This document shows, piece by piece, positions 57,280-64,000 of a stretch of 64,000 nt of DNA; within the stretch, counting starts at the first letter, position 1, and each line of letters begins with the position of its first letter. The stretch lies in NCBI GenBank assembly GCA_024741835.1, contig JAENRP010000181.1, positions 1 through 64,000 on the forward strand, in the 5' to 3' direction. A program made the translations under genes and the position numbers. The DNA comes from Diplocarpon mali (lineage: Eukaryota; Ascomycota; Leotiomycetes; Helotiales; Drepanopezizaceae). The notes beneath the pieces are model-generated. The model was given only the letters and a program-made list of their open reading frames with translations, searched no databases and was not told the origin of the DNA.

Positions 57280-59687
57280 TCAAATCGCTAGGAAGAAAGG
57301 CACAGTCCCCGGATCTAAACTCCTCCACAAAAATGGCATCCCCTGACTCAACCCCTTTTCGTCAAAGGCCCTCCCCCTAATCGCCTTACTAATGTGCTCC
57401 ATCGTTCCCTTGAACAAATCTGCCGCGACGCCCACCTCGTCCTTAAAACTGCGCAAAAATTCCGCGTCGGAGAACTGCCACATGAGAGTCTTGTTCTGCG
57501 CCTCATACTGCGGCCGGTTGAAGATGGCGAGGAGGTAGATCTGGAATAGAGCGTCTGAGGCCGGGGGCAGGAAGGAGATGAGCGAGGAGACGTTTTTGCT
57601 AGTGGGAAGGGGCGCGTAGAGTGATGCGGGAGTGAATGGAAGGGCGCCTTGGGAGGTGACAGGGTCGCCTGTGTTGAGGGCGTGGTGCCTGGTGGTATGA
57701 TGAGCCAGTTCTTTGTTGCTTTGTTTGTTACAAGCCCAGGCCTGAGCTTATGAATGGCAAATAAATTTGAGATTGGGGGCTGAGAAAGAGGACTTACTGT
57801 ACACCGGTCAAATACGCTAGATGCGTCAACAAATCCACAATCTCCTTTTTACTGCACGAATTCGGTACTTCGTCTACAGGTGCACACGGAAAATCGAGGA
57901 CTTGAGCAGCGGTGCTCGCTTCGACCAGCCAAGCCTGCAGCTCAAAGTCCGAGGTAATGAGGCCTTCAGATGGGTAATATATATCCACGAAACTCTGAAT
58001 ACTAGTCTCATATCAGCCATCTCTTCTCCACGGAGGACTAAAGAATGAATCAAGAGTCGCAGAATTAGGCGAGAAAAGGAGACAGGGGTAATACAAGGTC
58101 TCAATACCATCACGAATCGCCGTCGCGTCGTCCAGAAATGGGAAATGCTTCAGCGGCGGTCCGGACGCGGAACGAATCAGTCCGCGAGCAATTAGGTCCG
58201 TCTCGAGATAATTGGCCTGGAAGCGGCCGACCGATGGGTACCATTCTGCGACAAACTCGGCGGCGCCGACGTGGTTGATGTAGAAGGCTTGGTCGAAGTA
58301 CCCACCTTCGTTAAAGAGGACCTGGGCGCCAACCCTACACCCCCAATGTAAGCGTCGTTCCCTAGTAGTTACGCATATCGAGAAAGCGGTGCACTTACGG
58401 TCTGAGAGCATAGGCCTGGAACATCACTACATCGGCCCTGTCAGCAAATCTCAAAATTAGGGAGCGACTTGATCAAGAGACGTACGTCTTTCTAAAAGCA
58501 GCATGACCGGATGCTCATCGCTCAGCGTCCGAACAGCAGACTGATGAGCAATCTCAGCGACGACGTGGCTCGAAATCAGATGGAAGATCTGGGCGTGAAA
58601 GAGATCGTTAGAATTGAACATTATCTTCGCCAACAACCAGTCGTCCGGGCTATCTAGAGGTGTGTAGATGAGACCACCGGAAGGCCCGACATTGGTCTTG
58701 ATAGCTAGAGGAAGGAAATCGCCGGACGAGGGGTGAATGAAGAAGAGCGCCGTGCAGGCGGCGCCGTAGCGCTGGGACTTGGTGCTGCAGGCCATGTGAG
58801 ATCGGTGGTTTATTTTATATCGACGGGTATGTGGTTTGGGAGCAATGAGAGGAGATTGAGGAGAGGCGACTTACTATTTGCTTTGATACGCGTGATCCAC
58901 AACAAATAACCTTCCTTCGTTCTTAAGCACCTCAAGCTCCATTCCGGTGATATCTACACTGATCCCCTGATCTAGCTCAAACGGGAGCTCACCAGCCACC
59001 TTCACCCTTTGAAGTGGAAAAACATTCAAACTCAGTCTTTCCATAGAGAACAGCAAATCATCTGAATAGTTCGCTAGGATGCCTGGACTAGTGCCACCGG
59101 GGACGGATGAGAGCCATTGGTTGAAGTAGAGGATGTGGCTGTAGTCTTCCAAGGTATTCAGGCCGCCGTTCTATTACGCAAAATTGGTCAATCAATCTGA
59201 TATTTCCTTTTCCAGTACTAATCGCAAAAGTGATCAAGTAATACAGGGGGCTTTATGGACTGGATTATGACGTACGGCGGCAACAGCGTCTTTTGCGAGC
59301 TCGAGATCTGTTTGAGCAGCGCTCATTATGTACGCAGAGTCTATCTATGATAAATCAGTACGTATTACTAATGCTACAGCAGGCGAAGGAGCACCATTCG
59401 AGATCGTGGACAATACTAGGGTCGAGGTTACTTACCTGGAACAACGCAATATCATTCCGTATCCTTGCCCCCGCCAACGTACCCGTAGGGAAATACGACG
59501 CATTTCCAAGTAACGAAGGCCCGTATAACCAGCCAGCTCGTTTGGTAATAATAGCTTCTGCTCGAACTGTCAGGTTGGTAGCTGAGAATTGCGGAGTGGA
59601 TGCGACCATTATTTGGTTGGTATCGCGGAGCTGTGCAGCCGCGGCGAGTGTGTTGAGTACTTTCAGAAAGAGGAGCGGAATGAGCAT
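57280..59687 (-). CDS. Secreted manganese-type lipoxygenase, 598 aa
   Basis: Oxygenates linoleic and linolenic acids to hydroperoxides. Eight exons on the minus strand: 59687-59436, 59344-59276, 59170-58875, 58784-58486, 58426-58399 (28 nt), 58334-58095, 58001-57798 and 57688-57280, totalling 1797 nt with every junction in phase. The signal peptide is about residues 1-19 (MLIPLLFLKVLNTLAAAAQ). Candidate N-glycosylation sites include NLT, NAS, NYS and NKT. Metal ligands: H269 and H274 in NDLFHAQIFHLISSH, H464 and N468 in VQHHALN, and the C-terminal I598 (FFLAI). GWLYGPSLLGNASYF and ITGMELEVLKNEGRLFVVDH are family signatures. Manganese is inferred from the fungal secreted subfamily and is not provable from sequence; an iron enzyme is possible. 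Individual fragments look like separate short ORFs. Confidence 0.9.
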
Positions 59688-60454
59688 GTTGAGTCAGTTG
59701 AAGGAGTCTTTCTGGTACGTGGTGTGGTCGATGATCATATGTAGAGTGTAGGCGGCAGGTATTGACTCCGCTACATCAAATCGGAGAAATGAAAATGAAA
59801 GAGAGTTGCGAATGGAGGATACAGTCACGTAGAGGTCGTGAATGCAATGACTAACGACTCTAATTCTGATATAACTCAGGTAATGCAAAAGGGCATTCAT
59901 ACTAGCTTATATAATCAACTGTTTACCGAATCTACAACACCTGGAGATTTCTGGTGAACCGCACGTCAACGGCCAGATTTCGCTCCGCAAACATGACTTG
60001 TGATTCACAGACCGTACGCGAGAGATTTCAGCCTCTCGGTCCAATAACCAGAGGCGGGAAAAGCAAAGAAACTTCGTCCGCCAAGGGTAAGCGAGCCCAT
60101 CAGGAGGACGAGTAGCTATGGCGCTCTTGTTGCCGAGTGCATGCATGACAGCGCCGTATGAACCTCTTTCGAGCCGCACCGACCTGCGTGCTCGTACCGG
60201 GCTCAATTTCCGAGTCCGCCAGGTCATCCACTACCTCTGTCTGTTTCTTTCCGATGTCGCGTGAGATATTGACGTACGTGTAAGCTGATGTTGGTTCGGA
60301 TATTAGAAGTCGAGTATCGGGATCGCTTACCTATCAGCTGTGAGAGATTTTGCGATTCACTGTTTTGGTCACACGATTATCTGGCTGGGTCGGTGCAGAC
60401 GGGACAAGCGCTTCAGTGACTGGTTTTGATTGTTAAAGTTTCAATTTCAGTAGA
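59688..60454. other. Intergenic upstream of the lipoxygenase
   Basis: About 770 bp including the lipoxygenase promoter and the 3' end of the acyltransferase gene. No gene is seen. Confidence 0.55.
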
Positions 60455-62134
60455 TCACAGTGAAGGAGCTTCAAAATTCTCTCTCCGCAACTTTACCAAA
60501 GCGCTTTGCTTGTGCGGGAAACTAATCTCGCCCTCTTTCAAAAAACCCGCATCATTCAGATGCGAGATGAACCTGTACCATGTTAGCTTTACTTCGGATT
60601 CGGCGAAGCTTGTATACCTCTCATTATCGACTCGTGGCTCGAGAACCACCGCATTGGTTCTGTAGTCCTGTAAGAAAGCCCAGTGAGCCAGCGACGAAAT
60701 CCAAGCATTAACACGATGCTTCCCTCTGAATTCTTCCTCTCCAACAAGAACATGTACACCGCGGTCGTAGTCGCCGGCGCGGTCGCCAAGATATTTACCC
60801 AGAGTATCTTCTTTTACCCAATATATCTCAAAATACCCAAACGGTTTCCCATCCCAGAGACCTATGGCGGGAAACGAGTTTTTTGACGTGAGACTACTTC
60901 GAAGGAAAGATTCTTGAGTCTCTGGAGATCCGGCGCATCCCCAAAATCTCGAAACCCGATCCACGTTCATCCATCTGTTCAAAAGCTGAATGTCAGTCAT
61001 AAGAGTGGTGTCGGTGCTCTCAGGTAGAGTCGTAGATGCAGAGTCAATGACGGAGGAGGTTTTGATATGGTTTGGTAGTGATGATATTGATGCTCCCGCA
61101 TGATGTTTGGGGACGTTCAAGGATGTCGTAGGCCCACTGTAAGCCACCGGTTTTCGGGAAATAGAAGCAGTCCTGAACGACAGATACTGACCCACGCTAG
61201 GAATATATCTAGTGTAAAATATCTCCCCTTGACGGGCCGGTTTTGGACGCAGCGGATGCCGGATTCCAGAAGTCATTGTATACTGAAGAGGCGGCGGCGG
61301 GAAGTAAGTTGGCAAACCGCTGCCCGATGAAAATGGCCCCGAATTCGAGGGCGACCATAGCACACTCGAATCTCCTATATCCTTGTTTCCCGAAGAGGAA
61401 TTTCTATCGCCGCCTGGAACAGGGGAACTTGGCCGACTATTGTACGGAGACCCCATCGGAGTCGATCCAGAAGTCGGGGTCAGATTGAAAAGAAACAATT
61501 TGGCGGACAGTTGCCAGAACGTCCTCCTCGAAATGAACATCTCTGACCATCCCTCTGCGGTGTTCTCTTCAGGAATCAAACCCACTGTTGAGTCTTCTGT
61601 CGTGATCAACCCCATCCTCTCCAGTTTCTGTATCAGATTCCGACCCCTCAGCACCCCCTCCCGCTTGATATTAATGCGCCATTCGCCTTTGGGTCTCCCA
61701 GATAACGGTGTTTTCATCGAAGCTTCGTTCTGGAGATAAGGAGACGGCTCTTGTAAATGAAAGTACCAATATAAAGACGCCCACAGCATCATGGCAATCT
61801 GCCGCGTTGGGCTCGTAGGAGACTTGAAGTCATGGCTCGAAGGATTCGAGATCGAAGATATGAAGAGATTATCATTGCCCAGGGTAGGCTGCCTGAATGG
61901 ATGAATATGCCGTTTCTTTTCTTTGGGTATGCCAAGGAGCTCGACATTTTCCGGGTCCTCCTCATGATTGCCGTCTGAGAAGTCCTCGGATTGGATTATG
62001 ACCGTCCATCCTGTTGGGAAAACGTGGGTATGGATGTTGAGCCCACTGGGCTTGAAAAAGTAGCCACCGAACACCGGGGTGACCGTCAAGTTCTGCCCAT
62101 TTGGGAGGTGTACGATGCTTGGTGTCGGTGCCAT
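60455..62134 (-). CDS. Siderophore N5-hydroxyornithine acyltransferase (SidF/SidL type), 559 aa
   Basis: GNAT-fold enzyme of the AlcB/IucB group that acylates N5-hydroxyornithine for hydroxamate siderophores: anhydromevalonyl for extracellular types (SidF) or acetyl for ferricrocin (SidL). One exon. The N-terminal domain has IVHLPNGQNLTVTPVFGGYF, a fungal SidF-like start. A Ser/Pro/Gly-rich linker lies in the middle (about 230-290). The C-terminal catalytic domain (about 385-540) has RFWGCAGSPETQESF, AIGLWDGKPFGYFEIYWV, YDRGVHVLVGEEEFRGK and AVVLEPRVDNERY, with the conserved His and Glu of the family. The C-terminus APSL is not a canonical PTS1, which would favour SidL over the peroxisomal SidF. 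No other siderophore gene lies in the window. Confidence 0.85.
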   Translation of the reverse strand: MAPTPSIVHLPNGQNLTVTPVFGGYFFKPSGLNIHTHVFPTGWTVIIQSEDFSDGNHEEDPENVELLGIPKEKKRHIHPFRQPTLGNDNLFISSISNPSSHDFKSPTSPTRQIAMMLWASLYWYFHLQEPSPYLQNEASMKTPLSGRPKGEWRINIKREGVLRGRNLIQKLERMGLITTEDSTVGLIPEENTAEGWSEMFISRRTFWQLSAKLFLFNLTPTSGSTPMGSPYNSRPSSPVPGGDRNSSSGNKDIGDSSVLWSPSNSGPFSSGSGLPTYFPPPPLQYTMTSGIRHPLRPKPARQGEIFYTRYIPSVGQYLSFRTASISRKPVAYSGPTTSLNVPKHHAGASISSLPNHIKTSSVIDSASTTLPESTDTTLMTDIQLLNRWMNVDRVSRFWGCAGSPETQESFLRSSLTSKNSFPAIGLWDGKPFGYFEIYWVKEDTLGKYLGDRAGDYDRGVHVLVGEEEFRGKHRVNAWISSLAHWAFLQDYRTNAVVLEPRVDNERYTSFAESEVKLTWYRFISHLNDAGFLKEGEISFPHKQSALVKLRRENFEAPSL

Positions 62135-64000
62135 CCTGAATTAAGGTAAGTCGGGTGATCGGGCCCTGCGATCATCACCGACACGCTCTAAACGACCAAA
62201 CTTCAGATGTCTCTGGGGGCTAAGGTGGAAAGGTGGTAGGTAAGGTGCAGACAATTTCGCGAACCCAACAGAAGCTCCGATTCCTCTGAACCTCTTCAAG
62301 CCACCACCCAATTGTGTATCCTTTCCCAAGAAGACCGTTCAAAGCGCTCGGTTCCGCCCGTGGGACGTTGTATACCACAATCGATGTTTCCCAGTCTCGT
62401 TCCCCTCCACGTCGTTTGGTCGCCGAAAGAAAAGAGCCACACCAAGACTGCGAGTGCGAAGATTGAGGAGGTCTTTGGTATCCGATGGAATTTCCACCCG
62501 TGGAGATGTTGTCCAAGATAAAGCTCTGCGACAATGGTCCCCACCGCGATTTGTAGCGTTCTGTCCGCGTGGATTGTCACACGATCGATCGGTTCGGCCG
62601 TCTCCGTAGCTGTTTGTTGCAGTACTAGATCCTGTTGGAGGGCACTCGGAATGTATTTCTAGGGCTTATGCGGTGTCGTAGTATCGTGGTGTCCCATGGC
62701 CGAGGAGCGGCGACGGCCCCTCAGGGATTTCCGAAGGGCCAATTGAGACGGTTACGTATGTGAGGATTTTTGGTTACTGTCGCGACGGTGGGGCGGCGAG
62801 ATGTTTTGGTAGAAGGATGTACAAAGTGGGGGAGCCAAGGGGGTGTCTTTTTTCTTCCTTTTTTTTTTTTTTTTTTTCAATTTTGTCCCCTCTCGTGTGT
62901 TCTTACTCTCACACACACACACTCTCTTTTTTTTTTCTTCCCTTCATTCTCCATCAGTCTTCCTCTTTCCCCCCCTTGAGGAGCTACCGTGACAAGCCTC
63001 CGGGCATGTCCATGGCGTAACATCGCGCCCGGGCTATACCCCACCTCTATTACATCACTCGAAAGTCAACAACGCGTTCTCTCGTTCATTAAACTTTCTC
63101 TCTCCAAACCCCCAGCTATTGCACACAATGCTATAATATCATCTTCAGATATATACCTACATTTCGAGTCTCGGTGTCTACGAATCTAAACATGTCACAC
63201 TTGTTGTGCCATTCCATTGGCCAGGAGTATCAATGGGGTTGTAAAATGTCTTGCCTGTGAATCAACCACCAGATGCATAACACCAGCACATGTCTCTCGA
63301 TTCAAATGTTTCCACGTGATCTTTCGGCCGTGTGGGATGAGTGAAGATACACAGAGCCGAGCGAGCGAGACGAGCCTTTATATTTGATATGTAAATAGCC
63401 GTCAAGCGGACAGTCCTCCGACCTAGTAAAGCCCTGCTTGGTCCGGCTGAAAATTCCAGGATTCCGAATACTGCAGTCGATGTATTCAGTTGCTGATTAC
63501 CCCATAATTCTGCTGTCCATATGTAGAATAATTATCTCGATCGCTTCGTGCTTGGTCCGCAGTAAATCGAGGCAGTAGATATCAAAAATAACCAGGGGCT
63601 CCTGGTAACTATAAATAATTCTTGTACGAAGAAGTCGCTTCAGCGCAGTTAATAAGCAGTCGAGGATTTAGAACCACGTAAACAAGTAGTAACTAGGGCG
63701 GTATATAAAAAGTAGCGGAATCGATACGTGGAGCAGTGAGTAGCTTACTTCCTAATTGATATATTTAGGAGAGCAAAGGAGCAGCAGGCAGCCTATTGCG
63801 ATCCTGTTACTTCTTTTCAAAAAAAAAAAAAAAAAAAATCCCCCAGGGCGTTTACCGACATTGAATCGGACCAAACGAGCCCTAGTTGCTTGTCTGGTAA
63901 CTCAGTTCTCAGATACAGTTTTGACAATATCGCATTGCGGTATTAGGGTAGTACTCGTAGTCTAACAAGGAACAAAAAAAAGGCTTTGTAACGTACCTAT
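62135..64000. other. Intergenic, no gene supported
   Basis: The first few hundred bases are the acyltransferase promoter. AGATAA at 62516 and TTATCT at 63532 fit the short GATA core but not the longer SreA-type site. A T-run (about 62858-62878), CA/CT-rich tract (62909-62940) and A-run (about 63821-63838) are present. Short ORFs lack domains. Confidence 0.5.

Overview
The window is nuclear DNA of a filamentous ascomycete (Pezizomycotina). Introns are short (47-157 bp) with CTRAY-type branch points, and the proteins have the typical fungal architectures: LIS1/PAC1, Stu2/Alp14, CDC24 with CH-DH-PH-PB1 domains, a Uds1 coiled-coil protein, a Mn-type lipoxygenase and a siderophore acyltransferase. 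A leotiomycete or close relative seems likely from the look of several proteins, but that is inference. Exon boundaries below were found by reading splice sites and checking that the summed coding length is a multiple of three.

Layout. 1-4.9 kb: repeat-rich end with short copia-type LTRs, an internally deleted LTR element with a perfect 5-bp target duplication, a possible LINE remnant, and a sulfotransferase-like gene with two GC-AG introns. 4.9-16.2 kb: compact housekeeping block holding a secreted CE5 esterase, a DJ-1/Hsp31 protein, the spliceosome-disassembly G-patch protein (TFIP11/Ntr1), PAC1/LIS1 and, divergent from it, the Stu2/Alp14 TOG protein. 16.2-24.8 kb: an unusually G+C-rich stretch packed with simple repeats and G-runs, a 48-bp assembly gap and a solo LTR. 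The only gene supported there is a 65-residue cysteine-rich protein. 24.8-35.3 kb: A+T-richer gene desert, opening with a 238-bp Tc1/mariner-derived miniature element. 35.3-52.9 kb: second gene block with a large disordered protein carrying two KEN motifs, MRP10, CDC24, an F-box/WD40 SCF adaptor (FWD-1-like) and a Uds1-domain protein. 54.6-62.2 kb: three minus-strand genes (catalase, 8-exon lipoxygenase, siderophore N5-hydroxyornithine acyltransferase). 62.2-64 kb: no gene seen.

How the genes relate. Several belong to polarity, microtubule and cell-cycle functions (PAC1, Stu2/Alp14, CDC24, F-box/WD40, Uds1 protein), but they are separate transcription units, not a cluster. Two divergent pairs share short promoters (PAC1/STU2 and KEN-motif protein/MRP10). 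Catalase, lipoxygenase and the siderophore enzyme share a peroxide/iron theme, but nothing shows co-regulation. I found no tRNA, rRNA, CRISPR array or complete transposase. The window holds no clearly novel multi-gene system; the best leads are the miniature LTR element, the tandem GC-AG introns, the small Cys-rich gene, the two-KEN protein and the split beta-propeller.
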